Shown here in pieces: positions 45,123-56,087 of a stretch of 64,000 nt of DNA. Origin of the DNA: Oceanobacter kriegii DSM 6294 (GTDB lineage Bacteria > Pseudomonadota > Gammaproteobacteria > Pseudomonadales > Oceanobacteraceae); contig NZ_KE383931.1 of the NCBI RefSeq assembly GCF_000422845.1, forward strand, positions 360,126 through 424,125, given 5' to 3'. The position numbers were made by a program, and so were the translations under genes. Within the stretch, counting starts at the first letter, position 1. Every line of letters starts with the position of its first letter. The notes below the pieces were generated by a model that was not told where the DNA came from, ran no database searches, and was given only the letters and a program-made list of their open reading frames with translations.

Positions 45123-46160
45123 ATGAACGGAACGGGCGAATTTTCCGGCTTTGAGCTGTTTCATCACGGCCCGCAGGCAGACACCAGCAAGCTCACTGCA
45201 CTGAGCCAGTTGGCCACGCGCCTGCCGCTGCGCAAACAAAAGAAGGTCCTCAGCGCCATGTCGGGTGGCCACGCCTCGGCCATTCGCGGCCGTGGCCTCG
45301 ACTACGCTGAAAACCGCCTTTATCAGGCCGGTGACGACATACGGGCGATGGACTGGCGGGTCACCGCTCGCACTGGCGAAGCCCATATCAAGGTGTATCA
45401 GGAAGAGCGCGAACGGCCGGTACTGTTGGTAGGCGATTTCCGCGCCAGCATGAACTTTGGCAGTCGCCGCACTCTCAAGCAGCTGGTTTGCGCCGAACTG
45501 CTGAGCTTGCTGGGATGGGCTGCCGTACGCGAAGGCGATCGACTGGGGGCACTGTTGTTCAGCGAGACCGACGAACTGGATATCCGTCCGCGCACCGGCA
45601 ACCGCCAGGTACTGCAACTGATTCGTTCAATCACCGACTTCTGCGACCACGACACACCCCGGGCCAGCCAATCCGACGAACAACAACGCTTCTACCAGCT
45701 CATGCTGAACCTGCGCCGCATTGCCCGTCCGGGCACCGCGATTTACATCGTCAGCGACTGGCGAGGTATGAGCAGCGACGCCGAGGCGCAGCTATTCCAA
45801 CTGCGACGCCATTGCGACATCACCGCCATTCAGGTCCATGATCCACTGGAAGCCGAACTGCCTGACATGGGGTTAATGACACTGACCGACGGCCACCAGC
45901 GCAGCAATCTGCACACTCACCGGCAACAGCGGCAGCAACACCAGCAAGCCTTTGCCGAGCATCAGCAAGCGTTGCACAACCACATGATGCGGCTGTCGAC
46001 ACCACTGATTTCCGTGTGCACCACCGACCACCCGCTGACGCGTCTGCGTGAGGGCATGGGCTTCAGCCAGAATGCCAGCCAGCCTATCAACTCCGGCCAC
46101 AGCTCGGCTGGACGTTCACCAGGCAGTTCGGATGGCAGCTGGAAAGGGGGCCACAACTGA
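45123..46160 (+). CDS. DUF58 domain protein
   Basis: This 345-aa cytoplasmic protein has the DUF58 signature IRGRGLDYAENRLYQAGDDIRAMDWRVTARTGEAHIKVYQEE (in order, residues about 57-95). DUF58 resembles a VWA fold. The expected MIDAS here reads GDFRASMNFG, so the first Ser of DxSxS is Arg and metal binding may be impaired. The C-terminal tail is Gln/His-rich and then Ser/Gly-rich. It lies 29 bases after MoxR, and the stop overlaps the next start by one base (TGATG). The standard partner of MoxR in this operon type. Its molecular role is unknown. Confidence 0.88.
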   Translation: MNGTGEFSGFELFHHGPQADTSKLTALSQLATRLPLRKQKKVLSAMSGGHASAIRGRGLDYAENRLYQAGDDIRAMDWRVTARTGEAHIKVYQEERERPVLLVGDFRASMNFGSRRTLKQLVCAELLSLLGWAAVREGDRLGALLFSETDELDIRPRTGNRQVLQLIRSITDFCDHDTPRASQSDEQQRFYQLMLNLRRIARPGTAIYIVSDWRGMSSDAEAQLFQLRRHCDITAIQVHDPLEAELPDMGLMTLTDGHQRSNLHTHRQQRQQHQQAFAEHQQALHNHMMRLSTPLISVCTTDHPLTRLREGMGFSQNASQPINSGHSSAGRSPGSSDGSWKGGHN

Positions 46161-46699
46161 TGGCCAATACCACACAACAACTGCCGCTGGCAGACATTCA
46201 CCTGCCCGACCCGATTGGCTTCTGGCCATTGGCACCGGGCTGGTGGATTGTGATTGTTCTGCTGCTGGTGGTTATTGCCACAGCGGCCTGGAGCTATCGC
46301 CACTTATGGGTGCCAGCACGGCAACGCAAACTGCGCCGCCAACAAGCGCAAGCATGGGTCTATCGTTTGCAGAGCCAGATGCACAACCTCAACCTGGAAG
46401 ACGCCAGCCAGCGCCAGCAGTATCTGATTGAACTGCAAACCTGCCTGAAACTGTGGATGAAAACGCACGCCCCCCACAACCTGAACCTGATTGGCAAACC
46501 CTGGCTGACGGCGCTGGACCAGTACTGCGTCAACGCCTTCAATAAGGACAGCCTCGAACTGCTGATGAAAGGCCACTACCAGAACCCCGAGTCCATTGCT
46601 TTACCGGCTTTGCAAACCCTGCACGAGCAAAGCTGCCGCTGGCTGTTGAATGCTGACCCCACAGCCAAACCCCAAACAGCAGTGGAGACCAGCGCATGA
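46160..46699 (+). CDS. DUF4381 membrane protein
   Basis: This 179-aa protein begins with a proline-rich start (LADIHLPDPIGFWPLAPGW), then one membrane helix (WWIVIVLLLVVIATAAWSY, about residues 30-50). A positively charged segment and a cytoplasmic helical domain (LQSQMHNLNL...YLIELQTCLKLWMKTH) follow. This is the DUF4381 pattern found between DUF58 and VWA genes of Bat-type operons. It overlaps the next gene by ATGA. The function is unknown. It may anchor the complex at the inner membrane. Confidence 0.82.
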   Translation: MANTTQQLPLADIHLPDPIGFWPLAPGWWIVIVLLLVVIATAAWSYRHLWVPARQRKLRRQQAQAWVYRLQSQMHNLNLEDASQRQQYLIELQTCLKLWMKTHAPHNLNLIGKPWLTALDQYCVNAFNKDSLELLMKGHYQNPESIALPALQTLHEQSCRWLLNADPTAKPQTAVETSA

Positions 46700-47757
46700 A
46701 CACCTTGCTGGCCTTTATGGAATCCCTGCAATGGCATTGGCCATGGGCATTTGTGCTGCTGCCGCTGCCACTGCTGGCCCGCGCCTTTTTGACCCCGCGC
46801 CAACCGCAGCAATCTGCCCTGCGCGTCAGTCGCCTGCAACAGTGGTCGACGGAACAACAAAACGCTGGGCCCGGCCGTGAGAGCAATTTGAAACGCCTGT
46901 TAGCCCTGCTGGCCTGGTGCTGTCTGGTGACCGCCGTTGCACGGCCATTTCAAATGGGCGAAGCCGTACCGCTGCCCCAAAGTGGCCGCGATCTGATGCT
47001 GGCCGTCGACATATCCGGCAGTATGCAGGTGGAAGATATGCAGGTCAGCGGCAGCTGGACCCAGCGTTTGAATGCGGTGAAATACGTAGTCAACGACTTC
47101 ATCGACCAGCGTCAGGGTGACCGGCTGGGGCTGATTTTGTTCGGCTCCAACGCCTACGTTCAGTCACCGCTTACCTTCGACCGGGAAACCGTACGCAAAT
47201 ACCTGTTGGAAGCCCAAATTGGTCTCGCCGGAGAGCAAACCGCGATTGGCGATGCCATCGGCCTTGGCGTCAAGCGGCTGCTGTCGCAGCCGTCCGACAG
47301 CCGCGTGATTGTGCTACTAACCGACGGTGCCAATACCGCTGGCGAAGTCGACCCGGTCAAAGCCGCCGGACTGGCAGCAGACAATCAGGTACGCATTTAC
47401 ACCATCGCCCTGGGAGCCGATTCCATGGTGGTGCCTTCGATATTTGGCAGTCGCCGTGTCAACCCGTCACGGGATCTGGATGAAACCACCCTGACTGAAA
47501 TCGCCAGAGTCACCGGCGGGGAGTTTTATCGCGCCCGCAACTTTGAAGAATTGCAGAAAATCTACGACGTGATCGACCAGCTGGAACCCACCGAAAAAGA
47601 CCCCGAACAATTTCGCCCCCAGCACAGCCTGTTCCAGTGGCCGCTGGGGGTGGCACTGACGATCGCCATGCTGCTATGGCTCGCTCAGGCTGCAGTTCCA
47701 GCGTTCCAACGGTTGAGCCACAAATCGGAAACTGACCCTGTAAAAGGAGGCCAATAA
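46696..47757 (+). CDS. batA: VWA-domain membrane protein, BatA-like
   Basis: This 353-aa protein has two N-terminal membrane helices (about 12-32 and 60-80), a VWA domain with complete MIDAS LAVDISGSMQVEDM (Asp105, Ser107, Ser109), a later LLTDGANTAGEVDP and a C-terminal helix (PLGVALTIAMLLWLAQAAV). The domain faces the periplasm by the usual topology of BatA. The stop overlaps the next ATG (TAATG). AAAGGAGG before that start shows that BatB is translated strongly. Confidence 0.88.
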   Translation: MNTLLAFMESLQWHWPWAFVLLPLPLLARAFLTPRQPQQSALRVSRLQQWSTEQQNAGPGRESNLKRLLALLAWCCLVTAVARPFQMGEAVPLPQSGRDLMLAVDISGSMQVEDMQVSGSWTQRLNAVKYVVNDFIDQRQGDRLGLILFGSNAYVQSPLTFDRETVRKYLLEAQIGLAGEQTAIGDAIGLGVKRLLSQPSDSRVIVLLTDGANTAGEVDPVKAAGLAADNQVRIYTIALGADSMVVPSIFGSRRVNPSRDLDETTLTEIARVTGGEFYRARNFEELQKIYDVIDQLEPTEKDPEQFRPQHSLFQWPLGVALTIAMLLWLAQAAVPAFQRLSHKSETDPVKGGQ

Positions 47758-49832
47758 TGGAAAGCACGCTGTTGGAATCCTTCCACTTTATTCGCCCTTT
47801 GTGGTTATTGATGCTGATACCCCTGGTTTCCCTGTTGTTGCTGGGCCAGCAACGCCGCAAACAGCAACGACAGTGGCATCAGGTGATCGACCCACAACTG
47901 ATCGATCACATGGTCGAACAGGCGCCGTCCGGCCAGCACATGCCGCAGCTGCGCTGGCTGGCCATTGGCGGCCTGCTGGCGATTTTTGCCGCCGCAGGCC
48001 CCAGCTGGCAGAAGCTACCACAGCCGGTCTACAAGAATGACGACTCGTTGGTGGTGCTGCTGGATATGTCGTATTCCATGGCCGCAGAAGACGTTAAACC
48101 GTCCCGTGCCGAACGGGCGATTCAGAAAGTCCACGACATTCTCAACACCCGCCGCGATGGTCTGACAGCACTGGTCACCTACGCCGGTGACGCCCACACC
48201 GTGACGCCGTTGACCGACGACAACGCAACCATCGCCAACCTGCTGCCAGCACTGTCGCCGTTCATTATGCCGAAAGCCGGCAGTCGACCAGACCTGGCCA
48301 TCCAACTGGCCCAGCATCTGGTTCGGGACGCCGGGCAAAAAGGAGCGCAGCTGCTGCTGATTACCGACGGCATTCAGGACCGTGACATTGGCCGTATTGA
48401 AAGCGCCCTCGACACCCCGGATTTCCAGCTGGGCATCATTACGCTGGGAAGCAAGGAAGGGGCACCCATTCCGTTACCCAAGGGCGGCTTTTTGCAGGAT
48501 GGCAACGGCGCCATGGTGCTGCCCGGCCTGAACACCGCGCCGTTCAGCCAACTACGGCAACAAACCGGCATTCAATGGCAGCCCATCAGCCTGCTGGATA
48601 ACGACTGGCAATCGCTGATTCGCCAACAACCCGTAAACGCCGAAGCCGCAGACAGTGATGGCATCCAGCGTCAGTACGACAGCTGGATAGATGAAGGCTA
48701 CTGGCTGCTGCTGCCTCTGCTGCCTCTGGCCCTGCTGGTGTTTCGCAAAGGTACCTTCGCCGTTTGCGTGATGGCTGCGGTATTGCTCAGCAGTGCCATC
48801 CCTGCCCAACCGGCTTATGCCGAAGAAGCTGGGCAAGTCGCAACAGCGCCTGCAGAGTCCAGCGTCTGGGATAACTTGTGGTCCACCCCCGATCAGCAAG
48901 GCTCACAATTGATAGCGACCGATCCGGCTGCCGCCGCCCAACGCTTCGAAGATTCGTCATGGGCAGGCAGTGCCGCCTACAAAGCCGGCGACTATCAGGC
49001 CGCAGCCGATGCATTTGCCAAGGCTTTGGAGCAAAACCCAACGGCCGAAGGTTATTACAACCAGGCTAATGCCCTTGCCCAGCAGGGCAAGCTGCAACAG
49101 GCTCTGGACGCCTACGATCAGGCACTGGCACAAAACCCGCACATGGAAGATGCCATCGGCAATCGCAAGATCGTTGAACAGGCGCTCAAGCAGCAACAGC
49201 AGCAAAATCAAAACCAATCCCAGGATTCTTCCGACAACTCGTCACAGGATGCTTCCCAAGGTGATGAGCAGAATCAGCAAGATCAAGGTCAGCAACAGAA
49301 CAGCCAGAATCAACAGGGCTCGAATAAACAAGATCAGGGCCAGCAGCAAAGTCAAAGTAACCAGCAGGGTCAACAACAGGGCCAGTCCTCGGATCAGGCA
49401 AATGATCAGCAAGGCCAATCTGGTAACAGCGACAGATCCGAGCAACAAAACGACAAGGACTTCCAGCAGCGCCTGCAACAACAGCAAAACCAGCAAGCGC
49501 AGCAAAACCAGCAACGTCCATCGGATGCCGAAGCAGGACAGCAACAGTCCACCGAGCAGCGCCAAGAGCAAGGACAAGATCCCGGACAGCAAGATCAGAC
49601 CCAAGCGGAATCTGGCGAACAAGGGGATGACCAGACGCCTCAAAACGTACAGCCATTAGGTGATATTCCGGCCGACAGTCTGAAAAACCTGTCCCCCGAA
49701 CAACAAGCCAACCTGCGTCAATGGCTGAACCGGGTGCCCGACCAACCGGGTAAATTGCTACAGCGTAAATTCCTGTACCAGTATTCACAGCAGCAACAAC
49801 AAGAGAACGATCCAGAGGAAGTACTATGGTGA
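47757..49832 (+). CDS. batB: VWA and TPR fusion protein (BatB-BatC type)
   Basis: This 691-aa membrane protein has two N-terminal helices and a VWA domain with MIDAS VLLDMSYSMAAEDV (Asp103, Ser105, Ser107). A further pair of helices lies at about 308-345, ending near LSSAIPAQPAYAEE. Then come two TPR-like repeats at about 402-475 (YKAGDYQAAADAFAKALEQNP, ANALAQQGKLQQALDAYDQAL), a Gln/Asn/Ser/Asp-rich disordered region of about 150 residues and a conserved C-terminus (LSPEQQANLRQWLNRVPD). In Bacteroides, BatB and BatC are separate genes; here they are fused, as in many gammaproteobacteria. It overlaps batD by 7 bases. Confidence 0.87.
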   Translation: MESTLLESFHFIRPLWLLMLIPLVSLLLLGQQRRKQQRQWHQVIDPQLIDHMVEQAPSGQHMPQLRWLAIGGLLAIFAAAGPSWQKLPQPVYKNDDSLVVLLDMSYSMAAEDVKPSRAERAIQKVHDILNTRRDGLTALVTYAGDAHTVTPLTDDNATIANLLPALSPFIMPKAGSRPDLAIQLAQHLVRDAGQKGAQLLLITDGIQDRDIGRIESALDTPDFQLGIITLGSKEGAPIPLPKGGFLQDGNGAMVLPGLNTAPFSQLRQQTGIQWQPISLLDNDWQSLIRQQPVNAEAADSDGIQRQYDSWIDEGYWLLLPLLPLALLVFRKGTFAVCVMAAVLLSSAIPAQPAYAEEAGQVATAPAESSVWDNLWSTPDQQGSQLIATDPAAAAQRFEDSSWAGSAAYKAGDYQAAADAFAKALEQNPTAEGYYNQANALAQQGKLQQALDAYDQALAQNPHMEDAIGNRKIVEQALKQQQQQNQNQSQDSSDNSSQDASQGDEQNQQDQGQQQNSQNQQGSNKQDQGQQQSQSNQQGQQQGQSSDQANDQQGQSGNSDRSEQQNDKDFQQRLQQQQNQQAQQNQQRPSDAEAGQQQSTEQRQEQGQDPGQQDQTQAESGEQGDDQTPQNVQPLGDIPADSLKNLSPEQQANLRQWLNRVPDQPGKLLQRKFLYQYSQQQQQENDPEEVLW

Positions 49833-51604
49833 TTCGTCGCTGGCTCAAGGGCGAGCCATGTATGCCCACGATGTGGCTGATGATCATTTTGCTGGCCATC
49901 CTGACCAGCCATAACGCACTGGCCGACAGCCTTACCGCCAAGGTCGACCGTGCTGTGGTGGGCGAACAGGAAACCATCCAGTTTACGCTCACCCACGACC
50001 CGCAAATCAGCACCGGTACGCCGGACTTCTCTGGTTTGCGCAAGGACTTCGATATTGTTCAAGGTCCCAGCCGCATGAGCAACTCGCGCTGGATCAACGG
50101 CCGCAGCAGCTCCAGCACCGAATGGAATCTGATGCTACTGCCAAAACGCACCGGCAATTTGACCATTCCGGCCCTGACCATCAATGGCCAAACCAGCCAA
50201 CCGCTGGCCATCAAGGTCAAGCCCATGTCCGACGCCGTGCGCGAGCAAGCCAGTCGCAACGCCTTTTTTGATATTCAGGTGCAGCCGCAACCGGCTTACT
50301 ACGTCCAGGGCCAGATTCTCTATACCGAAAAGCTCTACTTCAAGGTCAATCACCGCGATGCGTCGCTGTCCGATCTGGCGGTAGAAGATGCCCGTGTGGA
50401 GCAAATGGGAGATGCCAAACAGTACACCAGCGTCATCGATGGCGACCGGGTTGGTGTTTATGAGCGCACTTACACCATCCAGCCGGAGAAAGCCGGTGAG
50501 CTGGTTATTCCGGGGCAGCGTTTTCAAGCCACCGCCATTGTTCAGGACCCGTCCTACCCTTACACCAACCGCCGCCAGATGATCAGTGCCAACACCAGGC
50601 CCATTACACTGAACATCCTGCCGATTCCGGCCCAGTACCCCGCTGCGCCCTGGCTACCTGCGGAGCAATTGACGCTGAAGGAACACTTCAGCGCCGACCC
50701 GGCGGACTGGAAAGTAGGCGACCCGATTACCCGAACCCTGATTGTGGATACCAAAGGCATGTCGGCCAGCCAGATTGTATTGCCGGATTTACCGCAACCG
50801 GCAGGCCTGAAGCAATACCCGGATCAACCGGAACATCAGGATATCCCCAGTTCCAGCGGTGTGTCCGGCCAGTTCCAGCAATCCATCGCCATGGTGCCAA
50901 CCCGCGAAGGCAAACTGGTGCTGCCAGAAATCCGCATCCCGTGGTGGAACACCCGTAAGAACCAGCTGGAGTACGCCACACTGCCGGAAAAAACGCTGAC
51001 CATCAGCGCCAATCCGGTACATCAGGCGATCCCACTGCCAGCAGGGCCCAAACAACATTCACAAGCCGCCGCTCCAGCAAACCAAAGCGATTTACAGCAG
51101 GCCGATGAGTTGCAATTGAATACCAACCAGCAAACCGAGTGGCTGGGCTTACCAATGAGCTGGTGGGCCATTGCCGGCTGGGCACTGGCCATACTGGGCT
51201 GGCTGGCGGTTATTTTGATGACCCTGAAGCAATCTGCAAAGCGCCGCCATGCAGCACCGAGCAACGACGAAACACCCACCAGTAATCAGTGGCAAGCACT
51301 GCAAGCCGCCTGTAAAACCACCGATACACTGGCTATTCGAAATGCCTTACAGCAGTGGGTAATGGCCGAACAGCCGCTCGGAGCCCGCAACACAGAAGCG
51401 CTGGCTCAGCAGAGTGAAACGCTGAAAGGATTGCTGCAACAACTGGACGCCAGCCTGTTTTCCGACCGCGCCGAACTGATGCGGTTTGACGGCAAAACGC
51501 TGTTGAATGAGCTGACAGCACTAAGAAAATCAGCGACGGCTACTAGCCGTAAGCGGGCGGCGGATCAGAGCATAAACCCTGACCAGCCGCTGTATCCGAA
51601 TTAA
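49826..51604 (+). CDS. batD: BatD-like envelope protein
   Basis: This 592-aa protein has a signal peptide (WLMIILLAILTSHNALA), a large periplasmic beta-rich part with BatD repeats (DSLTAKVDRAVVGEQETIQF, GLRKDFDIVQGPSRM, AYYVQGQILYTEKLYF), one membrane helix near 440-465 (WWAIAGWALAILGWLAVILM) and a cytoplasmic helical tail. ATG 49826 overlaps the batB stop. The TAA stop (51602-51604) lies exactly at the left end of a MITE-like element, so the last residues may be changed relative to relatives. BatD proteins were linked to aerotolerance and stress in Bacteroides and Francisella; the role here is inferred. Confidence 0.85.
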   Translation: MVIRRWLKGEPCMPTMWLMIILLAILTSHNALADSLTAKVDRAVVGEQETIQFTLTHDPQISTGTPDFSGLRKDFDIVQGPSRMSNSRWINGRSSSSTEWNLMLLPKRTGNLTIPALTINGQTSQPLAIKVKPMSDAVREQASRNAFFDIQVQPQPAYYVQGQILYTEKLYFKVNHRDASLSDLAVEDARVEQMGDAKQYTSVIDGDRVGVYERTYTIQPEKAGELVIPGQRFQATAIVQDPSYPYTNRRQMISANTRPITLNILPIPAQYPAAPWLPAEQLTLKEHFSADPADWKVGDPITRTLIVDTKGMSASQIVLPDLPQPAGLKQYPDQPEHQDIPSSSGVSGQFQQSIAMVPTREGKLVLPEIRIPWWNTRKNQLEYATLPEKTLTISANPVHQAIPLPAGPKQHSQAAAPANQSDLQQADELQLNTNQQTEWLGLPMSWWAIAGWALAILGWLAVILMTLKQSAKRRHAAPSNDETPTSNQWQALQAACKTTDTLAIRNALQQWVMAEQPLGARNTEALAQQSETLKGLLQQLDASLFSDRAELMRFDGKTLLNELTALRKSATATSRKRAADQSINPDQPLYPN

Positions 51605-51870
51605 GGACCCTCTGGATAACTCTGCACAGCTCTGCGCGTGTCCTGCAGGCTGTCAGAACAAGGCGGCGAATGCAGCGGAATGGCTGGCCCTTTCCAAATT
51701 CGCCAACACCGTTCTGGTGGGCTGCAGGCCGCGCCCTACGGGGATGGCAGGGCATTGCTGACTCTGTGTCGCTGATTTTTGACTTGACCCGTCAGGCCTG
51801 CAAATCCGCTTCGTGATTCAGCTTCGCCCTGTCATCCAGAGCGGGCACCGAGTTGTCCAGAGGGTCCTTA
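51602..51870. mobile_element. MITE-like element with TA target duplication
   Basis: Terminal inverted repeats of 21 bases with one mismatch lie at 51602-51622 (TAAGGACCCTCTGGATAACT...) and 51850-51870 (reverse complement, GTCC in place of ATCC). The outermost TA on both sides fits a duplicated TA target, as made by IS630/mariner-type transposases. The 269-base element carries no credible gene. It separates batD from ynfA by supplying the batD stop codon, and ends 10 bases before the ynfA start. Confidence 0.72.
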
Positions 51871-51880
51871 GAGTCGATTA

Positions 51881-52210
51881 GTGCCAGAGCTCAAGACCAT
51901 TGGCCTGTTTGTGCTGACTGCACTGGCCGAGATCATCGGCTGCTATTTGCCATACTTGTGGCTACGCGAAGGTAAATCCGTTTGGCTATTACTGCCCGCA
52001 GCTCTCAGTCTCGCGGCCTTTGCCTGGCTATTGACGCTGCACCCAACCGCAGCAGGACGCGTGTATGCCGCTTACGGCGGCGTCTACATTTTTGTGGCAA
52101 TTCTGTGGCTATGGCTGGTCGATGGGATTCGACCATCGCAGTGGGATATCGTTGGGACGCTGATAGCCATGCTGGGCATGGCCATCATTATGTTTGCGCC
52201 CCGGAGCTAG
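51881..52210 (+). CDS. ynfA: YnfA family (UPF0060) membrane protein
   Basis: This 109-aa inner-membrane protein has four helices. Family features are visible: [47 protein letters not shown] and [16 protein letters not shown]. YnfA proteins are distant relatives of small multidrug transporters. The start is GTG 51881, 10 bases after the MITE-like element, with only a weak ribosome site. Expression may therefore depend on sequence inside the element or on read-through from the Bat operon. It converges with ligA (4 bases between the ends). Confidence 0.9.
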   Translation: MPELKTIGLFVLTALAEIIGCYLPYLWLREGKSVWLLLPAALSLAAFAWLLTLHPTAAGRVYAAYGGVYIFVAILWLWLVDGIRPSQWDIVGTLIAMLGMAIIMFAPRS

Positions 52211-52214
52211 CAGG

Positions 52215-54278
<2,064 letters not shown>

Positions 54279-54315
54279 TCAACATTCGTACCCGGCCCAA
54301 TTGGCAGCCGGGTTA

Positions 54316-54344
54316 AAAACAAAAAGCCCAGCTGTTAGCTGGGC
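54316..54344 (-). terminator. Terminator between zipA and ligA
   Basis: Stem GCCCAGC (54326-54332), loop TGTTA, stem GCTGGGC (54338-54344). On the minus strand it is followed by TTTTTGTTTTT. It lies 27 bases after the zipA stop and suggests that ligA needs its own promoter or partial read-through. Confidence 0.85.
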
Positions 54345-54370
54345 ATGATTCCGTGCTGTGCTGACGAAGA

Positions 54371-56002
54371 TCAGCGACGCTTGCCGGCAGCCATCTTTTT
54401 GGCCTTGAGGGCCTTGCGGCGTTCGTATTCCTGAATTTGCTGACGGTCGTGTTCAACCGTTTGTTTGGTGAACGTGCTGCGAGAGGAATCGCGCAGTTCG
54501 GCATTCAGGTGATCGGCCAGCACGCGGGCCATTTCAGACATGGCCTGATAAGCTTCTAACGGGCGTTCTGCACCCGGCAAGCTCATAAAGAAGGTCAACC
54601 CGGAAAAACGTTCGTCTTCCATAGTGGCCGGATTGAAAATACCCGGCTCGTAGGTTTGCGCGACCGAGAACTGAATCGGCCCTTTGCCATCCGCTTCTTC
54701 AAAGCGGTGGAAAATACGTTCATGGCCAAAGCGCAAGTCACAGCCGTCGAACAGGTGCAGCAATGAGCGGCCGGAAAAGCCTTCCGTGTCTCGCGCTACG
54801 GCATTAATCACCAGTACGACTTCCGCTTGTGCGCGATCGGCCAATTGCTCCGCATCGTCGTTGGCGTAAATAATCAGCTCACTGCCCTGGTCTTCACCCT
54901 GCTCTTCCTGCATGTCGATTTCTTCTTGCAGGGTTGGCTTGTCACCTTTGTGATACTCGGATGGACCGGTCAAGGATTCTTCCAGCGTTTGTCGGCGCGG
55001 CGATGTATCAGCGTCGTCGCTATCTAACGGCTGTTCGCTTTCACTGCCATTGGAGTCATCACAAGAAGCACTGACATCTTTGCCTTCCAGCTTCGACAAT
55101 TCCATGTCCAGCTCCTGACCTAAAGACTCCACCGACATCAACAGCGGTACATCTTCGTCAAGGTCCACCGGGCGAGCCTTCGGAATAATGGAAGCCGTTT
55201 CCTGCAAAGGTGCCAGCTCTTCTTCGATTTCACGAGTACGCGTGTTCAACCAGGATTGGATGTTTTCCTGCATCTGGTCGTTGTCGTTGTCATTATCACT
55301 GCCACTGCCACTGCCACTGCCACTGCCACTGCCACTGTCGCTGTAATAAGAATCAGAATCGTCTACTCGGGATTCGCTCTGGGCCGCCGTGTCGTCAACG
55401 ACCGGGGTTTTCACAGTCTGCTCTGAAGCCGCTGCAGCTGGCACATCGAGTTGGTCACCTTGCGGTGCGCTCAGCTCAGTGGCTTGTGGCGTCTCCAGAA
55501 CCGTTTCTGGCGCCGGTTGCTGTTCATGGCTGTGCTGTTCATTGCTCTGGACTGACTGGTCAGTGTCCACGGCGCTGCGAACTCGAACCGGCCCCAGATC
55601 GTCACCATCAAACCCGGCATCCAGATCCTTGAACACGGGTTCCTTTCGCTCGGCCGGCTTATGAGCCGCTGCAGAGCTACCGGTAGCGGTACTCGCCGTG
55701 CCTGTATGGGCAGCAGCCACGCGACCGCGCATGGTCGGGATCTCCGGGCGTTTTTTCTCTTCTCGAGGCTTGCCGACTGGTGATTTGCCATCAGAACCAG
55801 AGTCCTCATCGTCATCACCAACCACACGAAAGCCACCGGTTGGCAGCTCCGGGTTGTCATCGCTTTCAGGGAAGTTGAAGTCGTTTTTAATATCGAGCTT
55901 GAGGGCTTCGGCGCGGGCTTTGCGCATCCGGCGCAAACCGTCCAAAACAATAATAACCACCACAAGCAAGCCAAGAATGATGGTCAGGGTTTGCCAACTC
56001 AT
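54371..56002 (-). CDS. zipA: Cell division protein ZipA
   Basis: This inner-membrane FtsZ anchor of the divisome has 543 aa, much longer than E. coli ZipA (328). It has an N-terminal membrane helix (WQTLTIILGLLVVVIIVLDGL) and a basic juxtamembrane segment (RRMRKARAEALK). An exceptionally long acidic and Ser/Gln-rich linker covers about 45-375, with a Ser-Gly run encoded by a microsatellite. The C-terminal FtsZ-binding domain is at about 375-510 (LIIYANDDAEQ, VLVINAVARDTEGFSG, DLRFGHERIFHRFEE). A Lys/Arg-rich tail ends the protein. AAGGA precedes ATG 56002. It lies between smc and ligA, as in Pseudomonas. Confidence 0.93.
   Translation of the reverse strand: MSWQTLTIILGLLVVVIIVLDGLRRMRKARAEALKLDIKNDFNFPESDDNPELPTGGFRVVGDDDEDSGSDGKSPVGKPREEKKRPEIPTMRGRVAAAHTGTASTATGSSAAAHKPAERKEPVFKDLDAGFDGDDLGPVRVRSAVDTDQSVQSNEQHSHEQQPAPETVLETPQATELSAPQGDQLDVPAAAASEQTVKTPVVDDTAAQSESRVDDSDSYYSDSGSGSGSGSGSGSDNDNDNDQMQENIQSWLNTRTREIEEELAPLQETASIIPKARPVDLDEDVPLLMSVESLGQELDMELSKLEGKDVSASCDDSNGSESEQPLDSDDADTSPRRQTLEESLTGPSEYHKGDKPTLQEEIDMQEEQGEDQGSELIIYANDDAEQLADRAQAEVVLVINAVARDTEGFSGRSLLHLFDGCDLRFGHERIFHRFEEADGKGPIQFSVAQTYEPGIFNPATMEDERFSGLTFFMSLPGAERPLEAYQAMSEMARVLADHLNAELRDSSRSTFTKQTVEHDRQQIQEYERRKALKAKKMAAGKRR
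55297..55337. repeat. Hexamer microsatellite (CACTGC x6) in zipA
   Basis: Six perfect CACTGC units (55297-55332) plus a partial unit encode alternating Ser-Gly on the minus strand in the ZipA linker. Changes in copy number would lengthen or shorten the linker without breaking the frame. Confidence 0.9.
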
Positions 56003-56087
56003 GTCCTTAAATTCCTCTTATCCACGTTTCCCTTGGCTGGGGTCTGATGTCACAGCAACCCGATGTAAACAGCACGGGAAATCACAA

